From positions 186,001-250,000 of the forward strand of contig NZ_AP014636.1 of the NCBI RefSeq assembly GCF_001547935.1: a DNA stretch of 64,000 bases. The letters are read 5' to 3'. Position 1 is the first letter of the stretch. Each line of letters starts with the position of its first letter. Position numbers and translations under genes: made by a program. This document shows, piece after piece, positions 1-8,433 of this stretch. The stretch is from Vibrio tritonius. Lineage in GTDB: Bacteria; Pseudomonadota; Gammaproteobacteria; Enterobacterales; Vibrionaceae. The notes below the pieces were generated by a model, which saw only the letters and a program-made list of their open reading frames with translations, was not told the origin of the DNA and made no database searches.

Positions 1-76
1 TAAATACGAGTAACGGAAGTGGTAGTAGGCAAAATGCCCACCACCAAACAAATTCAATGTTTGCCAACGCTGACAT
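1..76 (-). CDS. VWA-domain (BatA-like) protein, N-terminal fragment
   Basis: Only the first 25 codons are in the window; the gene runs off the left edge. An ATG at 76-74 read leftward gives a short polar start (MSALANIEF) followed by a Trp-rich hydrophobic segment (VWWWAFCLLPLPLLVF), the usual first membrane helix of BatA/VWA proteins. It is in a different frame from the DUF4381 gene and overlaps its last 23 nt, so translation is probably coupled. In Bat-type clusters a VWA protein regularly follows MoxR, DUF58 and DUF4381, which is exactly the order here. The family call rests on that order and on the helix, since the VWA domain itself is not visible. Confidence 0.65.
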   Translation of the reverse strand, partial: MSALANIEFVWWWAFCLLPLPLLVF

Positions 77-542
77 GTCTCCTTTTCTTTGGCGGCAAAG
101 CATCATTGATCCACTGATAACAATCTTCTACTAATGCTTTAGTATCCACAGCGGACTGTTTTTTATAGAGTGCTTGCTGCCATTGAGTTTCGTTGGGGAC
201 GAACAGAGGTCGCCCGATTTGGTCATCTAAAAAGGCATACCACTCTTTTCCAGTAAGGTGTGCAATATCTTCGCGAGGGTAGTAGCACAAAGCAGCTTGG
301 CGTAGCAGTTCAATGGCAGACGAAGGCGTTTGAATGCCTAACGATGGAGTCAGTAAGCGCAAAGCCGTTTTCTTAGGCGCAAGACGCTTACGTTTCCAGC
401 GAATAACCAAAACCACAATAACTACGAAAGCCACGATACTGGCGGCGGTTGCCCACCATCCCCAAGCTAGGGGCACCCACGACGGTACATCGGGTAGATG
501 TAAATCACTGAGTTGTAATGGTGCTGATGATGATTCCTGCAT
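54..542 (-). CDS. DUF4381 membrane protein of a Bat-type cluster
   Basis: About 162 aa. The frame is open upstream into the DUF58 gene, but the ATG at 542 (MQESSSAPL) fits the family and sits 5 nt after the DUF58 stop. A short N-terminal stretch (LSDLHLPDVPSWVPLAWGWW) precedes one membrane helix at about residues 28-47, then a basic stop-transfer (RWKRKR) and a cytoplasmic domain of about 110 residues. This is the normal layout of DUF4381, a family of unknown biochemical role found with MoxR ATPases and VWA proteins in envelope-stress or aerotolerance (Bat) clusters. It is likely co-translated with the DUF58 gene before it and the VWA gene after it. Confidence 0.8.
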   Translation of the reverse strand: MQESSSAPLQLSDLHLPDVPSWVPLAWGWWATAASIVAFVVIVVLVIRWKRKRLAPKKTALRLLTPSLGIQTPSSAIELLRQAALCYYPREDIAHLTGKEWYAFLDDQIGRPLFVPNETQWQQALYKKQSAVDTKALVEDCYQWINDALPPKKRRHVSVGKH

Positions 543-547
543 AGTAT

Positions 548-1465
548 TTATCCGGCTAGTTGTTGTAGCAAAGGACTGTCGCTCGATAGAGCGTGATAAT
601 CCATTTTCATTGACTGACACAATAATTCTAGTTTTTCTTTATGAGATTCAAAGGCTTTTTTGATCCCATTCCGAGTACTATTTAACGAAAAGTTGAGCCA
701 ACGCTCGTCTTTTTGGTCTGTCACCAGCTCGGTACCACGAAAAAGAGTGTTCCCTTGCTCTAGCGGGTCATAAATATGAATGAGGCGGACTCGATTCCTC
801 CGGTGCAATTGATTAAATAATGGTTTTAGCTCGGTACGATAGCGAATAAAGTCACTGATCAATACCACTTCGCTTCCTTTGGGGCACAGACGGTTGAGAG
901 CGACAAAGGCTTGCTTCATGTCACGCTGTTCCGGTGGCGTTTGACCGCTCAGCAGCTCTTTTTGCAAAGCTACTAATTGCGCAAGAATCGTTAATGGGCC
1001 TTTGGTCCGGCTGGTGGGTTTGAGCTCCACCAGTTTGTAGCCTGTATCAATCACAGCACCAATACGATCTTTCTGTGCAATTGCTAGCCAACTTAGCAAC
1101 GAAGCCAAGTGGGCAGCCTGTACGGATTTAAATAACAACGTCGAACCAAATTGCATGCTGGCACTTAGGTCGATATAGAGCACAACAGGCTTTTCACGTT
1201 CTTCCGTGAACAGCTTAGTGTGAGGTTTCCCTGTGCGTGCAGTCACCCGCCAATCAATAGTACGAATGTCATCGCCTGGCTGATATTGGCGCACTTCGGC
1301 AAAATCCATGCCTCGTCCAAGTTGTCGGCTTTGATGCTGCCCAAGCATTTGTGACCACAAGCTCTTTGCTGGTGGTAACCACTTCGCTGTATGTTGTTGG
1401 TAAGGAAGCAGCTCATCGAGACACAAATGCACACCATCGGCGTGAGTCGGTAGTGAGTAGTTCAT
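548..1465 (-). CDS. DUF58 domain protein (Bat-type)
   Basis: 305 aa, complete. The DUF58 signature is clear in the first third: a GRGMDFAEVRQYQPGDDIR block, then IDWRVTARTGKP, then an F-x-E-E-R-E segment leading into VVLYIDLSASM. The last segment is the start of a VWA-like fold with a MIDAS-like D-x-S-x-S. No signal peptide or membrane helix is seen, so the protein is probably cytoplasmic. It starts 9 nt after the stop of the MoxR ATPase gene and ends 5 nt before DUF4381, so the genes form one operon. Members are thought to act with the MoxR ATPase and the downstream VWA proteins; no enzyme activity is established. Confidence 0.88.
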   Translation of the reverse strand: MNYSLPTHADGVHLCLDELLPYQQHTAKWLPPAKSLWSQMLGQHQSRQLGRGMDFAEVRQYQPGDDIRTIDWRVTARTGKPHTKLFTEEREKPVVLYIDLSASMQFGSTLLFKSVQAAHLASLLSWLAIAQKDRIGAVIDTGYKLVELKPTSRTKGPLTILAQLVALQKELLSGQTPPEQRDMKQAFVALNRLCPKGSEVVLISDFIRYRTELKPLFNQLHRRNRVRLIHIYDPLEQGNTLFRGTELVTDQKDERWLNFSLNSTRNGIKKAFESHKEKLELLCQSMKMDYHALSSDSPLLQQLAG

Positions 1466-1474
1466 TGTTACTCC

Positions 1475-2431
1475 TTACGCGCTACCTACCAATGAGAGTA
1501 AATGAGCAATAACTTGATTGGGATGAACATTCTCTGCTTGCGCTTGGTATGAAAGCAATAAGCGATGGCGCAGTACCGGGAAGATCATGGTTTGAATATC
1601 TTCAGGACTCACAAAATCACGCCCATTTAGCCAAGCATGAGCACGGGCGCAACGGTCAAGTGCGATGGTCGCTCGTGGGCTAACCCCCATCTCTAACCAC
1701 TCTGCTAATTTCGCATCGTATTGGGCTGGTTTACGTGTGGCCATGATGAGACGAATTAAATAGTTTTCAATGGCTTCAGCCATATGAACATTCAATACTT
1801 CTTGGCGCGCAGCAAAAATCGCATCTTGTGAAATGCGCGGTTTTTCTTGTGCTGTTTGGCCTTTCGCTTCGCCACGGTTTAAACGCAAAATGGCGAGTTC
1901 GTGTTCTGCATCGGGATAATCGACATCAAGATGGAGTAAGAAACGGTCTAATTGTGCTTCAGGAAGTGGATAAGTTCCTTCTTGTTCAATCGGGTTTTGT
2001 GTTGCCATCACCAAGAATAATTTAGGTAAGGCATAGGTTTTGCGACCTGCGGTAATTTGTTTTTCTGCCATAGCTTCAAGCATGGCTGCTTGAACTTTGG
2101 CTGGAGCACGGTTGATTTCATCAGCCAACACCAAAGAGTTAAAAATTGGCCCCGGTTGGAAAGCGAATTCCCCGGTTTCTGGACGATAGATATCAGTACC
2201 GGTTAAATCAGCAGGAAGTAGGTCTGGGGTAAATTGAATTCGATGAAATTTTCCTTCGATGCACCCAGCTAGCGCTTTTACCGCTCGGGTTTTGGCGAGT
2301 CCAGGTGGACCTTCAACCAGAATGTGTCCATCGGCAAGTAGGGCGACCAGTAGCTGCTCTACCAAGGCATGTTGTCCAATCACTTGTTGGTTCAGATAAT
2401 TCTTGAGTGTTTGAAAGGTTTCTGACTGCAT
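1475..2431 (-). CDS. MoxR-family AAA+ ATPase
   Basis: 318 aa, the normal length for MoxR. Walker A is GPPGLAKT at about residues 41-48. Walker B (LVLADEINRAP) lies near 100-110, followed by sensor 1 (LVMATQNPIEQEGTYPLPEAQLDRF is the MoxR hallmark region, of which TQNPIEQEGTYPLPEAQ is clearest). A sensor 2 arginine is expected in GVSPRA near residue 249. It is the first gene of the minus-strand Bat-type operon. MoxR proteins act as chaperone-like ATPases on VWA partners, and such partners follow here. It diverges from the chemoreceptor gene, with a 314-nt intergenic region holding the promoters. Confidence 0.93.
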   Translation of the reverse strand: MQSETFQTLKNYLNQQVIGQHALVEQLLVALLADGHILVEGPPGLAKTRAVKALAGCIEGKFHRIQFTPDLLPADLTGTDIYRPETGEFAFQPGPIFNSLVLADEINRAPAKVQAAMLEAMAEKQITAGRKTYALPKLFLVMATQNPIEQEGTYPLPEAQLDRFLLHLDVDYPDAEHELAILRLNRGEAKGQTAQEKPRISQDAIFAARQEVLNVHMAEAIENYLIRLIMATRKPAQYDAKLAEWLEMGVSPRATIALDRCARAHAWLNGRDFVSPEDIQTMIFPVLRHRLLLSYQAQAENVHPNQVIAHLLSLVGSA

Positions 2432-2745
2432 AACATCCTAGTCTCTTTAGCTTATTCAGAAGTTAGTGAATCTTACCGAGAAAAAGTTCCGTAAAAAATC
2501 GTCACAAAATGTGTTTGCTGATTAATTAATCATTTCTCGCCCCTTATTGCAAAAGGTTTGGTGGCTATTTATACGGTTCAAGCTGAGAATGACATTTTGC
2601 GGTAAACATTTTTGGCTATTTCAGCTACAATCCCGACCCCTTTGACCAAACAACATTTCTAATTTAGCGGTTGCTAAATGGTGTCTGTCAATTTTTGGTC
2701 ATGATCAAAGTATAAAAAGAAAAGCCATATCGCCACTTAGAGGCC
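2432..2745. promoter_or_regulatory. Divergent intergenic region with nested inverted repeat
   Basis: No gene is seen in these 314 bases. They must hold the promoters of the MoxR operon (leftward) and the chemoreceptor (rightward). Two inverted repeats are nested: TGACCAAA at 2643-2650 pairs with TTTGGTCA at 2694-2701, and inside lies ATTTAGC (2662-2668) / GCTAAAT (2673-2679) with a 4-nt loop. The nest ends 45 nt before the chemoreceptor start, so it could be an operator or a 5'-UTR structure. I could not find a convincing sigma-28 promoter. Confidence 0.4.
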
Positions 2746-4662
2746 ATGATGTCATTACACAAATTAAGTATTAAACAAAAAGTGATCATTGGGATCACTC
2801 TCGCTGTACTCGCTTCCACTATGGTGGTTGGCATGATAGCGCAGCGTCAAACTCACGAAGTTTTACGCCACCGTTTGGTGGATGTGGAACTACCTTCTAT
2901 TTTGAATCAGATTGGTGATGAAGTAGATGGACAAGTATCGGTATTGCTCAACGCTGCTCGTCAATTGGCTAATAACGAATTCATCAAACAAGCGGTTGAT
3001 GATAAAAACATTGACCCGACTCAAGAGAGCATGGTGGTTAAAACCTTAAACAATGTTCGCAGTCAGTATTCGTTAAATGATGCATCGGTTGCTAACCGCC
3101 AAACCGCTTATTACTGGAACCAAAATGGCTTTTTGCGTCAGCTAAACCATCAGCAAGATGGATGGTTCTATGGTTTTGTTCAATCGAACAACCCAACGAT
3201 GGTAAGCATGTTCCAAGAGGCCAATGGCGATGTAAAAATGTTTGCTAACTACCAGAACGTGTCTGGTAGCACTTTATCTGGTGTGTCTAAGTCTATGGAC
3301 GATATGGTGAAGTTCTTAAACGGCTTCCATATTGAAAAAACCGGTTATGTGTTCCTTACCGATGCTCAAGGTAAAGTTCAAATTCACCGTGATACAAGCA
3401 AATCTCACAATACCCTAAGCGATTTTTATGGCTCTAGTGCGAGTCAATTGCTTAACAAAAGCGGCTTTAATTTGATTGAAACCCAGTCGAATGGTCGCGA
3501 TGTATTTGTGGGTAGTCTTTACATTAAATCGATGAACTGGTTCGTTATTGGTACTGTCCCAGTTGCAGAAGTGTTTGCCGATGTAAACAGCGTTACGCAC
3601 CGAATTCTGCTGATTACCTTGATTGTGGCTGTCATCTTTATTCTTGGTGGTATCTGGCTGGCGAATAGTATCGTGAACCCAATTCGTTTGCTGGCACAGC
3701 GCTTTACTGAGCTGGGTCGTGGTGATGGTGATTTATCACAACGCATCACCGTTGAAGGTCATGATGAAATTGCACAGCTTTCTCAAGGATTTAATGGATT
3801 TATCGAGAAAATTCATGTGTCTATGCGAGAAGTTGCAGAAACGAGTAATGCTTTGCAAAGCGCGGCTAATCGTGTGGCAGAAAAAGCATCAACAACGCAT
3901 GATAACAGCCAAGAGCAGCGTGATCAGACCTTGCAAGTGGTTGCTGCGATCAATGAAATGGGCGCGACCATTAGTGAAATCGCATCTAATGCCTCAACGG
4001 CTGCGGAAACGGCAACCGATGCGTCGAGAAATACCGATACCGGTCGTGACGTCGTGAACAAAGCGAAAGATGTGATTGGTCGCTTGGCAAATGATATGGA
4101 AAGCAATGGTCAAGTTGTTAAACAACTTGCCGACACTACGCAAAATATTGGTTCCATTTTGGAGGTTATTCGTGGCATTTCGGAGCAAACCAACCTATTG
4201 GCGTTGAATGCTGCTATTGAAGCTGCGCGTGCCGGTGAACAGGGCCGAGGTTTTGCTGTAGTGGCTGATGAAGTGCGTAATCTAGCGGGTCGTACAGCTA
4301 GCTCTACCGATGAAATTCAAGCGATGATTAACCAATTACAGTCGGATGCAAAAGACGCAGTAGAAGCCATGCTAGCAGGGCAACTTGTCACTCAAGATGG
4401 TGTGAGCGCAGCAGATGAAGCTGTAGGGGTATTAGCAAATATCTCGGAGCGTATTCACGATATTTCTGATCGTAATATCCAAGTTGCTACTGCGACAGAA
4501 GAGCAGTCTACCGTGGTACACGCGATAAACGTTAATATTGAAGAGATCAACTCAATCAATGAGATGACGACCAATACCGCTGAGGAATTGGCAGACGCAA
4601 GCCATGAATTGCAAGATCTTTCATCACGTCTTGATCGCATGGTTGGCAGCTTCAAACTGTAA
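2746..4662 (+). CDS. Methyl-accepting chemotaxis protein, Cache sensor
   Basis: 638 aa. Membrane helix 1 is at about residues 13-33, then a periplasmic Cache-type sensor of about 240 residues (the [18 protein letters not shown] segment is typical), helix 2 at about 284-306, HAMP to about 360, and a cytoplasmic coiled-coil signalling domain. The conserved hairpin tip that binds CheA/CheW is at about 479-500 ([19 protein letters not shown]). The C-terminus ends GSFKL, with no NWETF-like CheR tether. Two ATG codons are adjacent (2746 and 2749); either could be the start. The ligand cannot be read from the sequence; Cache domains often bind amino acids or carboxylates. It is followed by an intercistronic hairpin and a 66-aa gene that may belong to the same transcript. 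Confidence 0.93.
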   Translation: MMSLHKLSIKQKVIIGITLAVLASTMVVGMIAQRQTHEVLRHRLVDVELPSILNQIGDEVDGQVSVLLNAARQLANNEFIKQAVDDKNIDPTQESMVVKTLNNVRSQYSLNDASVANRQTAYYWNQNGFLRQLNHQQDGWFYGFVQSNNPTMVSMFQEANGDVKMFANYQNVSGSTLSGVSKSMDDMVKFLNGFHIEKTGYVFLTDAQGKVQIHRDTSKSHNTLSDFYGSSASQLLNKSGFNLIETQSNGRDVFVGSLYIKSMNWFVIGTVPVAEVFADVNSVTHRILLITLIVAVIFILGGIWLANSIVNPIRLLAQRFTELGRGDGDLSQRITVEGHDEIAQLSQGFNGFIEKIHVSMREVAETSNALQSAANRVAEKASTTHDNSQEQRDQTLQVVAAINEMGATISEIASNASTAAETATDASRNTDTGRDVVNKAKDVIGRLANDMESNGQVVKQLADTTQNIGSILEVIRGISEQTNLLALNAAIEAARAGEQGRGFAVVADEVRNLAGRTASSTDEIQAMINQLQSDAKDAVEAMLAGQLVTQDGVSAADEAVGVLANISERIHDISDRNIQVATATEEQSTVVHAINVNIEEINSINEMTTNTAEELADASHELQDLSSRLDRMVGSFKL

Positions 4663-4678
4663 ACCCTAGCATCTGCAT

Positions 4679-4699
4679 GGGGAGTTGGGTAAACTCCCC
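4679..4699 (+). other. Intercistronic RNA hairpin after the chemoreceptor gene
   Basis: GGGGAGTT (4679-4686) pairs perfectly with AACTCCCC (4692-4699) around a 5-nt loop, 17 nt after the chemoreceptor stop. No T-run follows, so it is more likely a stability or processing element than an intrinsic terminator. Confidence 0.5.
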
Positions 4700-4710
4700 A
4701 TCAGTGTAAT

Positions 4711-4754
4711 TTAACTAGGTCACCGTTTATTAGGTCACCATTTAACTAGGTAAC
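4711..4754 (+). repeat. Imperfect triplicate of a TTAACTAGGTCACC-like unit
   Basis: Three head-to-tail copies lie at 4711-4724, 4727-4739 and 4742-4754. The third has AGGTAAC and sits directly before the ATG at 4759, so it supplies the Shine-Dalgarno of the 66-aa gene. The other two offer decoy-like AGGTCACC. It looks like a local duplication of a ribosome-binding region. Confidence 0.55.
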
Positions 4755-4758
4755 AATC

Positions 4759-4959
4759 ATGAGCGATTTTGAAAAAGAACTAGAACTAATGTCTCAGGAA
4801 CTGGGTGATGAGCCAGAAGTAAAACTTCCTTCACTTGATGAGCAGCAAGCGATTGTTGCCGAGCTAAAACAGCTTGAAAAAGAAGGCAAACTGACACCTG
4901 AAGTGTTAGAAAAATTCTTTGGTAAGTACTACGCTACGGCAGAAAAATCGGTTCATTAA
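4759..4959 (+). CDS. Small conserved-looking protein of unknown function
   Basis: 66 aa, highly acidic N-terminus (MSDFEKELELMSQELGDEPE), then an amphipathic helix-rich region with no membrane segment or Cys. I do not recognise a domain. The start is supported by AGGTAAC 5 nt upstream, and the gene ends at a good intrinsic terminator. It follows the chemoreceptor by 96 nt in the same direction and could be co-transcribed with it. A regulatory or adaptor role to the receptor is conceivable but is only inference from position. Confidence 0.7.
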   Translation: MSDFEKELELMSQELGDEPEVKLPSLDEQQAIVAELKQLEKEGKLTPEVLEKFFGKYYATAEKSVH

Positions 4960-4976
4960 TTGCTGCTGAACTCGAT

Positions 4977-5006
4977 AAGGTCGCCTTGTGCGGCCTTTAT
5001 TTTTAA
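4977..5006 (+). terminator. Intrinsic terminator
   Basis: AAGGTCGC (4977-4984) pairs with GCGGCCTT (4990-4997), with one G-T pair and a CTTGT loop, followed by a T-rich run. It closes the chemoreceptor/66-aa transcription unit. Confidence 0.75.
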
Positions 5007-5115
5007 CTCGTTTTTTCATTGGTTACTTTTAATCCATCATCACTATTTATGGTGATGTTTATCGTCCCTCTCCTCGTTTTGTATCCAAATCACACTCTAC
5101 CCATCAAGATTTTGT

Positions 5116-5132
5116 GCTGAAAGTGATTCAGC
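5116..5132. promoter_or_regulatory. Inverted repeat, candidate operator 1
   Basis: GCTGAA and TTCAGC separated by 5 nt form a perfect inverted repeat. It shares its half-site with the palindrome at 5230-5243, 112 bp downstream. The pair lies in the 319-nt region before the DUF4432 gene, which otherwise shows no gene. Confidence 0.4.
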
Positions 5133-5229
5133 AAGCAAAATTTATGCACTCTTTCTGACTTCCTATCACCATGATCACGATGTGCATTTTTGCATATTGA
5201 ATCCGTTACTCATGAGCGTATTCTTTTTG

Positions 5230-5243
5230 CTGAATCGATTCAG
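5230..5243. promoter_or_regulatory. Perfect palindrome, candidate LacI-type operator 2
   Basis: CTGAATCGATTCAG is a perfect 14-bp palindrome centred on CG, the usual architecture of LacI/GalR-family operators, 35 nt before the start codon of the DUF4432 gene. No LacI gene is present in the window, so the regulator would be encoded elsewhere. Confidence 0.45.
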
Positions 5244-5278
5244 TCCAATAAAAATGCAGAAACTAATAAGGAAAATCT

Positions 5279-6496
5279 ATGAAAGTGAAACTAACCCTTG
5301 CAGCGATAACCCTTGCGCTGGCTTCTCTCAATACTCAAGCGGCTGAATTTTTATTAACTGATGCGGCGACCGGAAGCGATGTGGGCAACTGGCAGGTCAC
5401 CAGTAGTACGTTGGGGATGACATCGGGTCCGGCATTCTCTGTTGAAAAACGTCGATTACATGGCGGGAAACAAGAGGGAGTTGATGTTTTGGTGGTAAAC
5501 AATGGCGAGCTATCGGTCACCTTGGTGCCAACACGTGGTATGGGAATCTATCAAGTCACTCGTCAGGGGCATCGTATTCTAGGTTGGGATTCGCCAGTAA
5601 AAGAGATTGTTAACCCAGCCTACATTGATTTAGAAAGCCGTAATGGTCTTGGTTGGCTTGATGGCTTTAACGAAATGATGGTGCGTTGTGGCTTTGAGTG
5701 GACCGGTCACCCTGGTTATGACGATGATGGGCATCTATTAACATTACACGGTCGTGCTCAGAATACGCCAGTTTCCATGGTTAAAGTGATTATTGATGAT
5801 CAACCGCCACATAAAATCACGGTTCTAGGTCAGGTTGCTGAACGAACCTTTAAGAAAACCCAACTGGTTACCATGACCGAATTACAAACGGTACCGGGAT
5901 CGAACGCGTTCTCTATTCATGACAAACTCACCAATGTGTCGGATTATGACGATGAATACCAAATTATTTACCACTCCAACTTTGGCCGTCCAATCTTAGA
6001 AAAAGGCGCAAAAGTCACGATTGCCGCGTCGGAAATCTCGCCATTTAACGACTATGCAAAAGCGGGTTTAAAAGAATGGCAAACTTACCTCGGCCCAACG
6101 AAAGGCTTTGATGAGATGGTGTTTAACTTAAAATCGCTAGGGGATAGCAAAGGTAATACACTGGCAGTGCTAAACAATAAAGCCGCCAATTCTGGGGTAT
6201 CTATTCATTACAATGTAAAACAACTTCCGGTGATTGGCCTGTGGAAAAACACCGACACAGAGAGTCAAGGCTATGTGACTGGTATTGAACCTGGAACCAG
6301 TTATTCCTACAACACCAAGCTTCAGCGTCCATTGGGATTGGTGCCTACCATTAAAGCGGGTGAATCGAAGCACTTTGATTTGACATACACCGTGTTACGT
6401 TCATCAGCTGAAGTGAAAGGGGCGTTAAAAGAGGTTGCCAAAATCATGAAGGGCAAAGAAGTGAAATTGGTGAAAGAGCCTCTCGCGAAAGAGTAG
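5279..6496 (+). CDS. Periplasmic DUF4432 (aldose-1-epimerase-like) protein
   Basis: 405 aa with a classical signal peptide (MKVKLTLAAITLALASLNTQA, cleavage near residues 22-23), so periplasmic. The mature part matches DUF4432, a galactose-mutarotase-like beta-sandwich family: VTLVPTRGMGIYQV near residue 80-95, ILGWDSP, then NGLGWLDGFNEMMVRCG and a LHGRAQNTP motif. The reaction is not established; relatives are thought to handle sugar anomers or be uncharacterised epimerases. Start is supported by AAGGAAA upstream. It converges on a GH43 gene, and the two share a bidirectional terminator, which suggests a role in sugar or arabinan use. Two CTGAA-type palindromes upstream suggest sugar-responsive control. 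Confidence 0.85.
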   Translation: MKVKLTLAAITLALASLNTQAAEFLLTDAATGSDVGNWQVTSSTLGMTSGPAFSVEKRRLHGGKQEGVDVLVVNNGELSVTLVPTRGMGIYQVTRQGHRILGWDSPVKEIVNPAYIDLESRNGLGWLDGFNEMMVRCGFEWTGHPGYDDDGHLLTLHGRAQNTPVSMVKVIIDDQPPHKITVLGQVAERTFKKTQLVTMTELQTVPGSNAFSIHDKLTNVSDYDDEYQIIYHSNFGRPILEKGAKVTIAASEISPFNDYAKAGLKEWQTYLGPTKGFDEMVFNLKSLGDSKGNTLAVLNNKAANSGVSIHYNVKQLPVIGLWKNTDTESQGYVTGIEPGTSYSYNTKLQRPLGLVPTIKAGESKHFDLTYTVLRSSAEVKGALKEVAKIMKGKEVKLVKEPLAKE

Positions 6497-6521
6497 TTTC
6501 TTGATTCGATGAACTAAATGA

Positions 6522-6589
6522 AAAAGGCTCATCTGGTATATACCCAAGTAACCGCATCTTGAGGTCATTTGGGTATAGATGGGCCTTTT
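6522..6589. terminator. Bidirectional terminator containing a Vibrio intergenic repeat
   Basis: AAAAGGCTCATCT (6522-6534) pairs with AGATGGGCCTTTT (6577-6589), one wobble. Inside, TATACCCAA (6539-6547) pairs with TTGGGTATA (6569-6577). T-runs lie on both outer sides, so it can stop both the DUF4432 gene and the converging GH43 gene. The inner part is a copy of the TATACCCAAGTAACC repeat also seen at about 8769, 19181 and 30564. Confidence 0.7.
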
Positions 6590-6615
6590 CTTTATGGGAA
6601 CAATAATACCAGTGA

Positions 6616-7641
6616 TTATGGTAGTTTATTCACCAAGTTCGTTTTGTGCGTGTCTAGGTCTGATTGTACGACCGTTGGCCACCCTTGTTTCCAATGGATA
6701 GGCAGAATACGCAGTTTCTGAAGTGCGTTATCAGCGGTTTCATAGGCATGAAAGACCATGTAATCTTTTCCTTTGAAGGTGTAAGCCGCATTATGCCCAA
6801 GAGCAACCCAGTTCTTATTTCCTTTTAAAACCAGAGTACCACCGCCTTCAAGCATCGATTTCCCCGCTTTGTCATAGTATGGACCTTGGATGTCTTTACT
6901 TCGTCCGACACGAATATTGTAGGTACTGTCCATCCCGCGACAGCAAAGATCAAACGAGACAAAAAGATAGTAATAGCCGTTTTTGTAGAAGATAAAAGGC
7001 GCTTCTATTGCCCCGTTCCCTGCTTTAGCTTCATCGCTTTCATTATTTGGACGACGCGCAAGGTTATACCACTCTTCTGGCTCTGCTATTTTTGTCAGTG
7101 AAGGATCCAATTTCACCAGTTTTAATCCGTTCCAAAAAGAACCAAATGCTAACCATGGGGTTCCTTTTTTATCAAAAGCTACTGCTGGATCAATCGCATT
7201 CCAATCGTCGCGATTAGGTACCGATTGCAGCACAATGCCCTGGTCGACCCATTGATAATTTTTTGCTTGTGGATCCAAGGTTGGAGTTGTGGTGACGCCA
7301 ATAGCCGATGTATTTTTGCCAAACGCAGACACAGAGTAGTAAAGGTAAAACTGCCCGTTGTGGTGGACCACATCAGGAGCCCATAAGTGGCCATTGAACT
7401 CAGGCGCTACTTTTTTAGCCCAGGAAGGTTCTGTAGCGAAAGCTCGGCCCATGAGTTGCCAGTTTTTCATATCCTTTGAGGCATAAAAAGTGATACCGGG
7501 GCCAGTACTAAAAGCGTAGTAAACACCGTTATCAACCGCCATGACAGGGTCGTGTACTTCTACTTGTTTGGCAAGCACGTTATAACTGGCACTGCAACAG
7601 ACGAGCAGCGGTAGGAGTGCTGTGCGAAAGAGTCTCATCAA
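6616..7641 (-). CDS. Secreted GH43 arabinanase-like glycoside hydrolase
   Basis: 341 aa with a signal peptide (MMRLFRTALLPLLVCCSASYNVLA), thus periplasmic or exported. The fold is the five-bladed propeller of GH43: the catalytic base is Asp31 (VHDPVM), the pKa-tuning Asp is near residue 150 (NAIDPAVAF), and the acid Glu is near 212 (GAIEAPFIFY). HLWAPDVVHHNGQFYLYYS and CCRGMDSTYNIRVGRS are typical of the endo-1,5-alpha-L-arabinanase branch, which makes arabinan the likely substrate. Length fits a single-domain GH43. It is monocistronic, converging on the DUF4432 gene; the two may act on the same sugars. Confidence 0.88.
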   Translation of the reverse strand: MMRLFRTALLPLLVCCSASYNVLAKQVEVHDPVMAVDNGVYYAFSTGPGITFYASKDMKNWQLMGRAFATEPSWAKKVAPEFNGHLWAPDVVHHNGQFYLYYSVSAFGKNTSAIGVTTTPTLDPQAKNYQWVDQGIVLQSVPNRDDWNAIDPAVAFDKKGTPWLAFGSFWNGLKLVKLDPSLTKIAEPEEWYNLARRPNNESDEAKAGNGAIEAPFIFYKNGYYYLFVSFDLCCRGMDSTYNIRVGRSKDIQGPYYDKAGKSMLEGGGTLVLKGNKNWVALGHNAAYTFKGKDYMVFHAYETADNALQKLRILPIHWKQGWPTVVQSDLDTHKTNLVNKLP

Positions 7642-7770
7642 ACTGTCCTTTGTTATTGGAATTGAAACTCTACTGTATTGAATTCCTTATAGTAAGACTG
7701 AGATCTTGATGCCGATTGAAGCATGAGTTGAACATGCTTATCTCAATTACGAGGGACGCATGCAAATTAA

Positions 7771-8433
7771 TTAGTGGGCTCGGGAGCGGTTAGAGTGAGA
7801 CGCTATCTCTCTAAGCTGCTTAATAAGCACACCTTCGCTTTGTGCGCCTGACATAAGATGTACTTCATTGATGATCATGGCGGGTACAACTTGAATGCCC
7901 GCTTGCAACCACTGCCTTTCAATGCTGGCAACAGCGCCTGACCAAGAAGGCTCTTTGATGACTTGCTCACAAAGCACTCGGTCTAGCCCTAAATCTGTCG
8001 CTATATTAAGTAACACTTCGTCATTATCCAGGGGGAGATGATGGTAGAAATAGTCATGAAACAGACGTTCAATCATGGGTTGCTGACAGTGGTTTTGCAT
8101 TGCCCACTGCACTAATTGATGTGCTTTGCGGGTATTGTAAATGGACATGTCATCATCAAAATCGAACTTAATGCCTAATTCATAACCAAGTTTGGTGACA
8201 TGCTCTTGTAGCTCACGGCATGCTTGCTCTGATGTTTTATATTGACGAGCAAGATACTGTAGTAACGATTCGCCACCCGGGACAATGGCAGGATTAAGCT
8301 CAAAAGGATACCAGTAGAGTTCAACGTCGATCTCTTCTTCAAGGTGCTTAATGGCTTTTTGCAAGCGAGCATAACCAATGTAACACCATGGGCAGACCAC
8401 ATCGGCAACAATATCAATTTTAATTTTGCGCAT
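7771..8433 (-). CDS. DsbA-family FrnE-like thiol oxidoreductase
   Basis: 220 aa from the ATG at 8433 (MRKIKIDIVADVVCPWCYIG). An in-frame ATG at 8478 would add 15 residues, but family members usually begin at MRKIKI-like sequences. The active site CPWC lies at residues 14-17 in a thioredoxin-fold beta strand, followed by the long helical insertion of the FrnE/2-hydroxychromene isomerase-like group. The cis-Pro is expected in VVPAMIIN. There is no signal peptide, so it acts in the cytoplasm as an oxidoreductase or isomerase of unknown partner. It is monocistronic with its own upstream region. Confidence 0.87.
   Translation of the reverse strand: MRKIKIDIVADVVCPWCYIGYARLQKAIKHLEEEIDVELYWYPFELNPAIVPGGESLLQYLARQYKTSEQACRELQEHVTKLGYELGIKFDFDDDMSIYNTRKAHQLVQWAMQNHCQQPMIERLFHDYFYHHLPLDNDEVLLNIATDLGLDRVLCEQVIKEPSWSGAVASIERQWLQAGIQVVPAMIINEVHLMSGAQSEGVLIKQLREIASHSNRSRAH

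Noticed and set aside
334..663. Open frame on the plus strand opposite the DUF4381 gene
   Set aside because: Lies antisense across the DUF4381 gene and the end of the DUF58 gene, has no domain and no ribosome site; a shadow frame.
2700..2745. Sigma-28 promoter for the chemoreceptor (TATAAAAAG ... GCCATATC)
   Set aside because: Spacing between the TAAA-like and GCC-like parts is far too short for the sigma-28 consensus.
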